A stretch of DNA of 11,031 nt from JACQHJ01 sp964624955. GTDB taxonomy: Bacteria > Patescibacteriota > Microgenomatia > Levybacterales > UBA12049. Location of the stretch: positions 1-11,031 of the forward strand of contig CAZUZF010000030.1 in the NCBI GenBank assembly GCA_964624955.1, written 5' to 3'. Made by a program: the position numbers and the translations under genes. The notes beneath the pieces are model-generated. The model was given only the letters and a program-made list of their open reading frames with translations, was not told the origin of the DNA and did not search any database. This document shows positions 5,153 through 11,031 of this stretch, one piece after another (positions within the stretch are counted from its first letter, which is position 1; each line of letters opens with the position of its first letter).

Positions 5153-6226
5153 GTGGCTACAAAACAAACAAATAAAGCGTTAACAATGGCTGATTTGATG
5201 AAGTCGGTCAAAACCACTTTTGTCAGCCCCCACAAAGGAGATGTATTAGAAGGTACTGTAAATAAACTGACTTCGGCAGAAATTCTAATTGATATTGGAA
5301 CAAAAAGTTTGGCAGTTGTACTTGAAAAAGATAAAAAAATATTAAAAAGCCTACTTAATAGCCTCAAAGTAGGAGATAAAGTAAGCGTTTCAGTCTTAAA
5401 TCCAGAATCAGATTTTGGAAATCCAGTTGTATCTCTAAGGCGTTTTAACGATGATAGGATTTGGAAGAAATTAGAAGGTATTCAAAAATCAAAAGAAAAA
5501 ATTGAAGTAACTATTGACCAAGCCTCAAAGGGTGGATTTTTGGTTTCAACTAAAGATGGAATATCAGGTTTTTTGCCTAATTCACAAGTGTCCTTCCTAG
5601 ACTCAAATGTAATTGTGGGGAAAAATCTAAATGTTTGCGTAATAGAGCTTTTACGGCCATTAAAAAAAGTTATTTTTTCCCAGAAAAAAACTCTAAACGC
5701 CCAAGATTTTGCAATACAAGCAAAAAATCTTAAAAAAGGTGAGAAAACCAAAGCTGTAATTTCGAATATCGCTCCTTTTGGAATTTTTGCTTTGGTGGAT
5801 ACTGCCAAAGGGCAAAAAATTGAGGGTTTTGTCCATATTTCTGAAATAGCCTGGGAAAAGCTTGAAAGCATTCCTTCTGATTTTAAAGCAGGGGATGAGT
5901 TTGAAGCGCAAATTTTGGGATTAGACAGGGAAGCAAAAAGAGTAAACCTTTCTATTAAACGTTTAGCAACCAATCCTTTTGAGGAAAAATTAAAGGAGTT
6001 TGAAAAAGACAAAAAAGTCAATGGAACAGTAACGAAAGTGACAAACAGCGGAGTAACTGTTGATTTGGGAGACGGAATTGAGGGATTTATTAAAAAAGAA
6101 AAAATTCCACCAACTGTAAGTTTTCCCCAAGGATCTTTGGTTGAGGCAACAGTCTTGGAAGTTGACAGAAACCAAAGAGTGGTATTGGCGCCTGTTCTAA
6201 AAGAAAAACCAATCGGCTATCGCTAA
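5153..6226 (+). CDS. rpsA: 30S ribosomal protein S1, four S1 domains
   Basis: A 357-residue RNA-binding protein of four OB-fold S1 repeats at about 28-97, 114-183, 193-267 and 282-350. The third has the strongest signature: SNIAPFGIFA, EGFVHISEIAW and a closing KRVNLSIKRL. Ribosomal S1 recruits mRNA to the 30S subunit. E. coli S1 has six repeats, while a four-repeat form is common in Gram-positive and small-genome bacteria. A GTG at 5153 is the likely start, with AAAGG 11 nt upstream; an ATG at 5186 is the alternative. Two very short ORFs (ATG at 5134 and 5149) lie in the leader, the second overlapping the start region in another frame. It is the first gene of an operon with RadA, 9 nt before the next start. 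Confidence 0.85.
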   Translation: MATKQTNKALTMADLMKSVKTTFVSPHKGDVLEGTVNKLTSAEILIDIGTKSLAVVLEKDKKILKSLLNSLKVGDKVSVSVLNPESDFGNPVVSLRRFNDDRIWKKLEGIQKSKEKIEVTIDQASKGGFLVSTKDGISGFLPNSQVSFLDSNVIVGKNLNVCVIELLRPLKKVIFSQKKTLNAQDFAIQAKNLKKGEKTKAVISNIAPFGIFALVDTAKGQKIEGFVHISEIAWEKLESIPSDFKAGDEFEAQILGLDREAKRVNLSIKRLATNPFEEKLKEFEKDKKVNGTVTKVTNSGVTVDLGDGIEGFIKKEKIPPTVSFPQGSLVEATVLEVDRNQRVVLAPVLKEKPIGYR

Positions 6227-6235
6227 GTATCCTTT

Positions 6236-7558
6236 ATGAAAACTCTAACAACATTTGTCTGCCAGGAATGTGGATATGAAAGCCCTAAATATTTGGGAAG
6301 ATGCCCCGAATGCGGTCTTTGGAATACTTTAAAAGAATTCAGAGTTTCCAACGCAAAATCAAAAGTAGGCCTTGGCAAAAGCATTGAACAGATAACAATA
6401 AAGCCTCAAAAGATCTCTGAGGTAAGTTTTGAGGAGGGAACAAGATTGTCAACTTCTTTTTTGGAAATGGATGAGGTTTTGGGAGGTGGAATAGTTTTGG
6501 GAAGCGTTATACTTCTTGCCGGAGATCCGGGCATTGGAAAATCCACATTACTTTTGCAAGTAGGTTTAAATATGGGGAAAATAAAAGATGTTTTATATGT
6601 TTCAGGTGAAGAATCTCAAAACCAGGTAAAGCTAAGAGCGCAAAGGCTTTCAAAAAACCTTGAAAAAAATAAACTTTACCTTCTCTCCTCAACAGACCCT
6701 GATGCAATTGTTGCTCTTATAGAAGAGACTAAACCCTCCTTTGTAATTATTGATTCAATCCAGACCATGCAGTCTGAAAACCTGGAAGGCTTGTCTGGAA
6801 GCGTAGGTCAGGTTAGATACGCGACCAGTCAGTTTATAAAGGCCGCAAAAACACTAAACATTCCCTTTGTTCTGGTTGGCCACGTAACCAAAGAAGGAAT
6901 GGTAGCAGGCCCGATGATTTTGTCCCATATGGTAGACACCGTTTTATTCTTGGAAGGAGAAAAGCAGACGGGAACAAGAATTTTAAGGGGTTTAAAAAAC
7001 AGATTTGGTCCCATAGATGAGGTGGGAATCTTTTCGATGCAGGTCCAAGGTTTGGTTGAAGTAAAAAACCCCCAGAGTTTATTTATAAATAAAGAGATTA
7101 ATGCCTCAGGCAGTGTTTTGACAGTAACTTTGGAGGGAACAAGAGCTTTTTTAATTGAAATTCAAGCTTTGGTTGTTTTTTCCCGCCTGCCAATGCCAAG
7201 AAGAGTTGCTTCAGGCATAGATTACAGACGCTTGGAGCTTATCTTGGCAGTTTTACAAAAACACGCAAGACTACCCCTTGATTCAATGGATGTGTTTGTA
7301 AATGTCGCAGGAGGGTTTAAGCTTTCAGATCCTGCCTCTGACCTGGCAATAGCTCTTGCGATATTTTCAAGTCTTAAGAATATAACTTTAAGTAAAACTG
7401 TTGCAATTGCAGAACTGGGGCTGTTAGGCGAGCTTAGGATACCATCTCTTTTGGATAAACGTGTTAAAGAAGCAAGGAAACTGGGATTTGGTAAAATAGT
7501 AAGTCCTAAAGGCTTTAAAAATATTTATCAAGTACTGTCTAAATTAGACAGTAAATAG
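6236..7558 (+). CDS. radA: DNA repair protein RadA (Sms)
   Basis: A 440-residue RecA-related ATPase that helps process recombination intermediates by promoting branch migration in the cytoplasm. All family marks are present: a zinc finger with C9, C12, C23 and C26; Walker A GDPGIGKST at 96-104; VIIDSIQTM as Walker B near 170-178; the RadA-specific KNRFG at 254-258; and a Lon-protease-like C-terminal domain from about 290 (ARLPLDSMDVFVNVAGG; AELGLLGELR). The length matches the family (about 450). The start ATG lies 9 nt after the S1 stop and has no Shine-Dalgarno, so translation probably depends on the upstream gene. The next gene begins 14 nt downstream. Confidence 0.95.
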   Translation: MKTLTTFVCQECGYESPKYLGRCPECGLWNTLKEFRVSNAKSKVGLGKSIEQITIKPQKISEVSFEEGTRLSTSFLEMDEVLGGGIVLGSVILLAGDPGIGKSTLLLQVGLNMGKIKDVLYVSGEESQNQVKLRAQRLSKNLEKNKLYLLSSTDPDAIVALIEETKPSFVIIDSIQTMQSENLEGLSGSVGQVRYATSQFIKAAKTLNIPFVLVGHVTKEGMVAGPMILSHMVDTVLFLEGEKQTGTRILRGLKNRFGPIDEVGIFSMQVQGLVEVKNPQSLFINKEINASGSVLTVTLEGTRAFLIEIQALVVFSRLPMPRRVASGIDYRRLELILAVLQKHARLPLDSMDVFVNVAGGFKLSDPASDLAIALAIFSSLKNITLSKTVAIAELGLLGELRIPSLLDKRVKEARKLGFGKIVSPKGFKNIYQVLSKLDSK

Positions 7559-7572
7559 TAAAAAAGATACTT

Positions 7573-8376
7573 ATGGCAAAAAATCAAACTAAAGCAAAAA
7601 AAACCAAAGAAGAGACAGTTCCGGCAGTTGTGCAAACGGCAGAGCGGGGAATTCATTTCTCTTCTAAGTTTGTAGGACTTTTGGCAGAAGAAGTGGCAAA
7701 AACAGTTGCAAGCAGGCTCCCTTCTTTTAGACGCTCGAGTGCCAAAAAGAAAAACGGCAACGGCCATTTAAATGCAATGTTTTTGGATACCTCAGCCATT
7801 ATTGATGGAAGAATTTTTGATGTTATAAACCTTGGTTTACTCACAGGAGAGCTAATAGTTTTGGAAAGCATTTTACTAGAACTTAAGCACATTGCTGATT
7901 CAAAAGATCTTGTTAAAAGAGAACGAGGCAGAAAAGGCCTGGTTTTACTTGAAAAAGTTAAGAAAGTAAAAGGCATTAAACTTGTTATCCTTTCAACTGA
8001 TAAAGAAAACGGTATGGGACTTTCTAAACTAAACGAAGTTGACGAAAAACTCATTTTTGCCACAAAACATAACAAGGGAAGAATCATAACCTGTGATTAT
8101 AACCTTGAGAAGAAAGCAAGTATTAACGGAGTAACAGCCATAAATGTTAATACTATGGCAAATGTCTTAAAAGTTATTGCAGTGCCAGGGGAGACTTTGC
8201 ATATAAAAATACAGCACAAAGGAAAAGATATAACCCAAGGTGTTGGATATTTAGATGATGGAACAATGATAGTTGTTGAAAATGCTAGCCAAGAACTTGG
8301 GAGAGAGTTAAATGTTGTAGTATCTAGGGTAATTCAAACAAGTGCGGGAAGAATACTGTTTTCAAAAAAACTTTAG
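7573..8376 (+). CDS. PIN-TRAM domain protein (YacL-type), without the membrane anchor
   Basis: A 267-residue protein. After a basic, Lys-rich N-terminus (1-66) comes a PIN nuclease domain (about 69-195) starting MFLDTSAIIDGR. The probable metal ligands are D72, E103, D157 and D175 (TCDYN). A TRAM RNA-binding domain follows (about 202-267: PGETLHIKIQHKGKD, GVGYLDDGTMIVVENA). PIN domains are Mg-dependent RNases. In Bacillus YacL the same PIN-TRAM pair follows several membrane helices, which are absent here. It is the last gene of the S1-RadA operon; the association of radA with a PIN-TRAM gene is also found in Firmicutes (radA-disA-yacL). The RNA target is unknown. Confidence 0.88.
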   Translation: MAKNQTKAKKTKEETVPAVVQTAERGIHFSSKFVGLLAEEVAKTVASRLPSFRRSSAKKKNGNGHLNAMFLDTSAIIDGRIFDVINLGLLTGELIVLESILLELKHIADSKDLVKRERGRKGLVLLEKVKKVKGIKLVILSTDKENGMGLSKLNEVDEKLIFATKHNKGRIITCDYNLEKKASINGVTAINVNTMANVLKVIAVPGETLHIKIQHKGKDITQGVGYLDDGTMIVVENASQELGRELNVVVSRVIQTSAGRILFSKKL

Positions 8377-8402
8377 TTTTATTTATCTTCATTAAAGATT
8401 GA

Positions 8403-8436
8403 TAGGGCATACCCTTAATATTTACAAGTTTTTTCT
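8403..8436 (+). terminator. Possible terminator after the S1-RadA-PIN/TRAM operon
   Basis: AGGGCATACCCT forms a short 4-bp stem with a CATA loop just after the operon, and a T-rich run (TTTTTTCTTTG) follows about 15 nt later. The stem is short and the gap long, so this is weak. The rest of the 148 nt between the convergent genes shows nothing else. Confidence 0.25.
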
Positions 8437-8524
8437 TTGTTGTCGTGTAATTCTTCTTCTTGAAGTGGCAGGGGCATGAGTTATAGCCAAAACCAACACT
8501 GAAGTCAAAAGTCAAATTAGTCTT

Positions 8525-9901
8525 TTACCAGAATTTAAAGAAATTGAGAATTCTTTGGAAAAGAGAAATATTTGTGCTAGCTCCTTGTACCCCTGTGCAT
8601 TGACAAGAAGAACCATTCCATGAACAGCCTGTTTGCTTGCTACATTCTGTTGCGGGATCATAAGTCTGCTGAGGCTGAGTTTGCTGAGGCTGAGTTTGAG
8701 TCTGCTGAGTGGAAGAACAGTTGCAAGAAGAACCTGTCCAGCTACATCCAGCCTGTTTGGTGCATTCAGTTGCTGGATCTGCGGAGGAAGCTTTATTGCT
8801 ACAATCACAATTTGATCCATTCCAATTACACCCATATTTTGTGCACTCACTTTGAGGGTCTGATCCCTGGCCATATGTCGGCTGAGTATATGTACCTGAT
8901 GGACTTTGCGAGCCATCATATTTGCAATTCTGCGGATTCTCCCGGCAATATTTTTCATAATCCTCTCTTTGTTGCGAGCTTTCAAATGATCCTTGCTGTC
9001 CAGGTGCGCACTTATCAGGATTATTTCTGCAAAATTCTGCATATTCCTGCGCTTTTTGGCCAGATTCACCAGGTCCTCCGTAATTTCCGCATTGACAGCT
9101 ATTGTTTGCCCACGAACAATTTGGAGTTTTCCTACACATGTCCTCAGGATTATAATTCTCCCTGTCACCAAAAGACCTACAACTTTCTGGATTTTTTTCG
9201 CAGTACTGCTTACACGTTTCTTCTGAATTGCAACCACCCGGTCCAGAAAAATTTCCACCCTGAGAAGAAGCATATCCTGAACAAACTCGATAGTTAGCAG
9301 GATCCGAACAAAAAGCTCTACAAGTTTCTTCTGATGTGCATCCGCCAGGACCCGATCTTCTTTCTCCTCCACGGAGTCCTGTTTGTCGTGCAAACTCGGA
9401 ACATTTATCTCTGTTTTCTTCTTTGCTGCAAACTTCTCGACATGAACTCTCGGAGTTGCATCCTAGTATTGACTTTGCCTTTTGAAGAATTTCAGCTTTT
9501 GCTAAGTCCTCGGTATGCCCTCCTGATAAATTATTTTGCCTAGCAAAGTTACTGCATTTTTCAAAATTTTCTTCTTTACTGCAGACCTGCCTACATGATG
9601 ATTCACTGTTGCATCCAAGCTGAGCTTTTGCCTTAGCTAATAAATCGCTTTTCCCAGCATTTTCCTCTTTATAAAAACCTTTCTTTTTTGCAAAATCCAT
9701 ACAGGTTGAAGAATTAACAGGATCCTCGCAAAACTCACGGCACTGGGAAAAATTGGCACAATTTCCAAGCTCTTTTATTGGGAAAGTTACATTGTATTTT
9801 TTGGCAGTTTCCTCAGGACTTTCCTGCGCAAAAACTCGGCCACCAAACAATCCAAGTCCAAAAGCAAAGAAAACAAAGATCAGCAATAAAAGTTTTTTCA
9901 T
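8525..9901 (-). CDS. Secreted cysteine-rich repeat protein, 40 cysteines
   Basis: I do not recognise the family. A 458-residue protein with a signal peptide (KK, then a hydrophobic run 4-20; cleavage likely after RVFA, residue 25) and 40 cysteines, all in the exported part. Four modules share exact spacing C-x5-C-x3-C-x8-C (starting at C48, C97, C148 and C188). A fifth ends x6 (C224-C241). Two half-modules, YxxFC/YxxYC-x6-C, lie at 291-298 and 319-326. Four modules of a second type, C-x4/5-C-x-W-x4-C-x-C, start at C256, C353, C380 and C420. A QQTQP linker separates the last two, and the tail (NISLFQRILNFFKFW) is amphipathic. The even cysteine number suggests full disulfide pairing outside the cell. 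Its ATG overlaps the stop of the upstream membrane-protein gene (ATGA), so the two are probably coupled. Adhesin, binding or wall-associated roles are possible but unproven. Confidence 0.85.
   Translation of the reverse strand: MKKLLLLIFVFFAFGLGLFGGRVFAQESPEETAKKYNVTFPIKELGNCANFSQCREFCEDPVNSSTCMDFAKKKGFYKEENAGKSDLLAKAKAQLGCNSESSCRQVCSKEENFEKCSNFARQNNLSGGHTEDLAKAEILQKAKSILGCNSESSCREVCSKEENRDKCSEFARQTGLRGGERRSGPGGCTSEETCRAFCSDPANYRVCSGYASSQGGNFSGPGGCNSEETCKQYCEKNPESCRSFGDRENYNPEDMCRKTPNCSWANNSCQCGNYGGPGESGQKAQEYAEFCRNNPDKCAPGQQGSFESSQQREDYEKYCRENPQNCKYDGSQSPSGTYTQPTYGQGSDPQSECTKYGCNWNGSNCDCSNKASSADPATECTKQAGCSWTGSSCNCSSTQQTQTQPQQTQPQQTYDPATECSKQTGCSWNGSSCQCTGVQGASTNISLFQRILNFFKFW
8665..8709. 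repeat. Three imperfect 15-nt tandem repeats in the Cys-rich gene
   Basis: The units at 8665-8679, 8680-8694 and 8695-8709 are built from CTGCTGAG and GCTGAG blocks. The first two differ by one base. On the minus strand they encode the QTQPQQTQPQQT linker before the last Cys module. Such tracts can gain or lose units in frame. Confidence 0.75.
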
Positions 9902-10215
9902 TTTAGATTGTCAAATGGATTTTTATAAGACGAAAATGGATTTACATACTGAGCATCTTTGTCAAAAGGGTTGTTATAGGAAGTTTGAGGTTTTATTGCT
10001 GAAGTTTCCGAAGTTTCTTGAGTTTTCGCAATTTCTTGAGTTGGTGGTGATTTTTTTGTTGCAATTAATACCACTACCAAAACAGTGACTATCAAAACAG
10101 TTCCAATGAGAAAAATTAAGATAAGACCTGCCTTTTTTTGATTATTAGAATTTGGAAGAATTACCGCAGGGGTAGGTTGTTGGGAAATTTGATGTTCAGA
10201 TTCTATTTTAGGCAT
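9898..10215 (-). CDS. Small single-pass membrane protein with three NPF motifs
   Basis: Not a family I recognise. A 105-residue protein with a polar N-terminus (1-27), one strong membrane helix (about 29-53: GLILIFLIGTVLIVTVLVVVLIA) followed by KK, and a Thr/Glu/Ser-rich tail. The tail ends in three spaced NPF triplets (NNPFD, VNPFS, KNPFD) between about 82 and 103. The basic KK directly after the helix and the lack of a signal peptide leave the topology uncertain. Its TGA overlaps the ATG of the Cys-rich gene. This gives a two-gene operon with probable coupled translation and suggests the products act together, for example as membrane anchor or export partner and exported protein. Confidence 0.75.
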   Translation of the reverse strand: MPKIESEHQISQQPTPAVILPNSNNQKKAGLILIFLIGTVLIVTVLVVVLIATKKSPPTQEIAKTQETSETSAIKPQTSYNNPFDKDAQYVNPFSSYKNPFDNLK

Positions 10216-10242
10216 TTTAGGGCTTAATTTATTTATAATTTA

Positions 10243-10271
10243 ACTGTATCAGCATAAAAAACTTATGTCAA
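10243..10271 (-). promoter_or_regulatory. Promoter of the NPF / Cys-rich protein operon
   Basis: On the minus strand: a perfect TTGACA (10266-10271), a 17-nt spacer, and TACAGT (10243-10248) with a TGn extension (TGA). The transcript would start near 10236, leaving about 20 nt of AT-rich leader with no Shine-Dalgarno before the ATG at 10215. Confidence 0.65.
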
Positions 10272-10364
10272 GTTTGTGTATTGGATACCTAGATAGAGAA
10301 CTATTGTCCTCCTTTCTGTTGTAAGTAGTTTATAACATATTCAATATGGTGTTTTGTAGCGTAG

Positions 10365-10583
10365 GGTTTACGACCAAAGAAGATCCTTTATTCAAAAACA
10401 AAAGAATTTAATGTTGTAGACTACGACAATGCCTCAAGCGATACTTATAATGAAACATTAGTTATAGATTTTATTGGCAACACTCAAGTTGCCAATTCTC
10501 TTGCTAATTTAGTAGGGGGTAGAGTAGCAAGTCTTCCTGATGTAGAGAAAAAACCTATAAATGCTGACTTTTTAGTTATCTTT
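10365..10583 (+). pseudogene. Remnant of a LytR C-terminal (LytR_C) domain
   Basis: An open stretch without a start codon or promoter, preceded by an in-frame TAG at 10362-10364. It translates to KTKEFNVVDYDNASSD, then TLVIDFIGNTQVANSLANL, then GGRVASLPDVEKKPINADF followed by LVIF. This resembles the end of the LytR_C domain found in LCP (LytR-CpsA-Psr) proteins: a modified-residue loop, a VIxxxGNxxxAxxLAxxLGG helix, and a closing ADxxVILG strand. The N-terminal part and the rest of any LCP protein are missing, and the end runs into unrelated Phe/Leu-rich sequence. It is probably the relic of a deleted gene. The remainder of the gap between 10272 and 10614 shows no other gene. Confidence 0.55.
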
Positions 10584-10614
10584 TTTCATCTTCTTTTTCA
10601 TAAACTTTATTTTT

Positions 10615-11013
10615 TTAGCCGATTATTCTTAGGCCATAATTTTTGTAATCAAGAAAGCTTTTGTCCTTTGTTAATAAAATACATTTTGAGTTTATAGCTT
10701 GCCAAGCAAGCAGTCTGTCAAATGGATCTTTATTTTTTGTTCTAGGCAGTTTATAAAAGGAAGAAAGTACGTCTTTGTCCATATCCAAAAGCTCGAAACC
10801 TGTTTCTTGTGCAACAGAGGGAAGTTTATCTGGCAAAACTCCTATTAAATCTATTTTTCCGAGAGAATACTTAAGTGATATTTCCCAAAAAGTAATTAAG
10901 CTTAGATACTTATTATTTTCAGGATTAAGAAGAATAGGTTTAATTTTTTTGGGAATTAGTTTTGGCGCCTGTATTGTCCAGAGAAAAATATGCGTATCTA
11001 CTAGGTAATTCAC
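10615..11013 (-). CDS. vapC: VapC-type toxin, PIN-domain ribonuclease
   Basis: A 132-residue PIN protein, the usual VapC length. The acidic active-site residues are in place: D6 (LVDTHIFLW), E44 (FWEIS), D96 and/or D99 (KDPFDRLLAWQA) and D117 (TKDKSF). In type II toxin-antitoxin systems VapC cuts RNA (often tRNA or rRNA) until blocked by its antitoxin. The DTHxFLW start and DPFDRLLAWQA block mark the subgroup often paired with Phd- or AbrB-type antitoxins. It starts with GTG, which overlaps the TGA of an upstream frame (GTGA), as expected for a coupled operon. The LytR_C remnant lies just beyond its stop. Confidence 0.88.
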   Translation of the reverse strand: MNYLVDTHIFLWTIQAPKLIPKKIKPILLNPENNKYLSLITFWEISLKYSLGKIDLIGVLPDKLPSVAQETGFELLDMDKDVLSSFYKLPRTKNKDPFDRLLAWQAINSKCILLTKDKSFLDYKNYGLRIIG

Positions 11014-11031
11014 GATTTTAAAAATTCCTCA
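11010..11031 (-). CDS. Probable antitoxin gene, last codons only (partial)
   Basis: Reading on the minus strand into the window, the frame gives EEFLKS then TGA, and the TGA overlaps the GTG of vapC. An antitoxin ending here is what the VapBC or Phd-VapC arrangement predicts, and such antitoxins often end in a similar acidic/LKS-like tail. Only six codons are visible, so the call rests mainly on position. Confidence 0.45.

Noticed and set aside
8377..8524. A further gene or tRNA in the gap between the PIN-TRAM and Cys-rich genes
   Set aside because: Only a short out-of-place minus frame and a weak hairpin are present; no cloverleaf or recognisable protein motif.
8512..9393. Overlapping long minus-strand frame and plus-strand frames across the Cys-rich gene
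   Set aside because: They lack a signal peptide, have no domain pattern and are out-of-frame shadows of the repetitive Cys codons.

Overview
The window is about 11 kb of AT-rich bacterial DNA using the standard stop codons (TAA, TAG and TGA all end genes here). It opens inside the 3' third of a 23S rRNA gene broken by three group I introns. A 5S rRNA gene follows, then small compact genes, several of which appear to be transcribed as leaderless mRNAs. The intron-laden 23S, AT-rich leaderless genes, a four-domain S1 protein, a RadA / PIN-TRAM cluster and many unrecognised secreted or membrane proteins together suggest a Candidate Phyla Radiation (Patescibacteria) genome, perhaps Microgenomates-like. 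That placement is an inference; no taxonomic marker was searched.

Layout. 1-1655: 23S rRNA 3' portion with intron A (about 55-771, carrying a LAGLIDADG endonuclease gene), intron B (823-1076) and intron C (1089-1349). The exon between B and C is only 12 nt and holds peptidyl-transferase-centre residues. 1711-1829: 5S rRNA with a T-tract terminator. 1846-2271: a consensus promoter and a leaderless tandem-HTH regulator. 2302-2607 (-) and 2654-4384 (+): a divergent pair, an unknown 101-aa protein and a GT-C-type membrane glycosyltransferase. 4371-5066 (-): a SAM methyltransferase converging on, and overlapping, the glycosyltransferase. 5090-8376 (+): a promoter and a three-gene operon for ribosomal protein S1, RadA and a PIN-TRAM protein. 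8525-10271 (-): a two-gene operon for a small NPF-repeat membrane protein and a secreted protein with 40 cysteines. 10365-10583: a decayed fragment resembling a LytR C-terminal domain. 10615-11031 (-): VapC toxin and the last codons of its probable antitoxin.

How the parts fit. The rRNA introns are selfish RNAs. All three have matching P3, P4 and P7 pairings, and B and C also have P1 and P10 pairings that fix their splice sites to the base. Intron A's endonuclease gene is built into the ribozyme: its start codon lies in P5 and its stop codon in P7. The S1-RadA-PIN/TRAM operon is housekeeping (translation, recombination, RNA). The Cys-rich protein and its translationally coupled membrane partner are the best candidates for an undescribed cell-surface system. 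Splice positions, promoters and repeats were read directly by eye; no structure prediction or database search was run.
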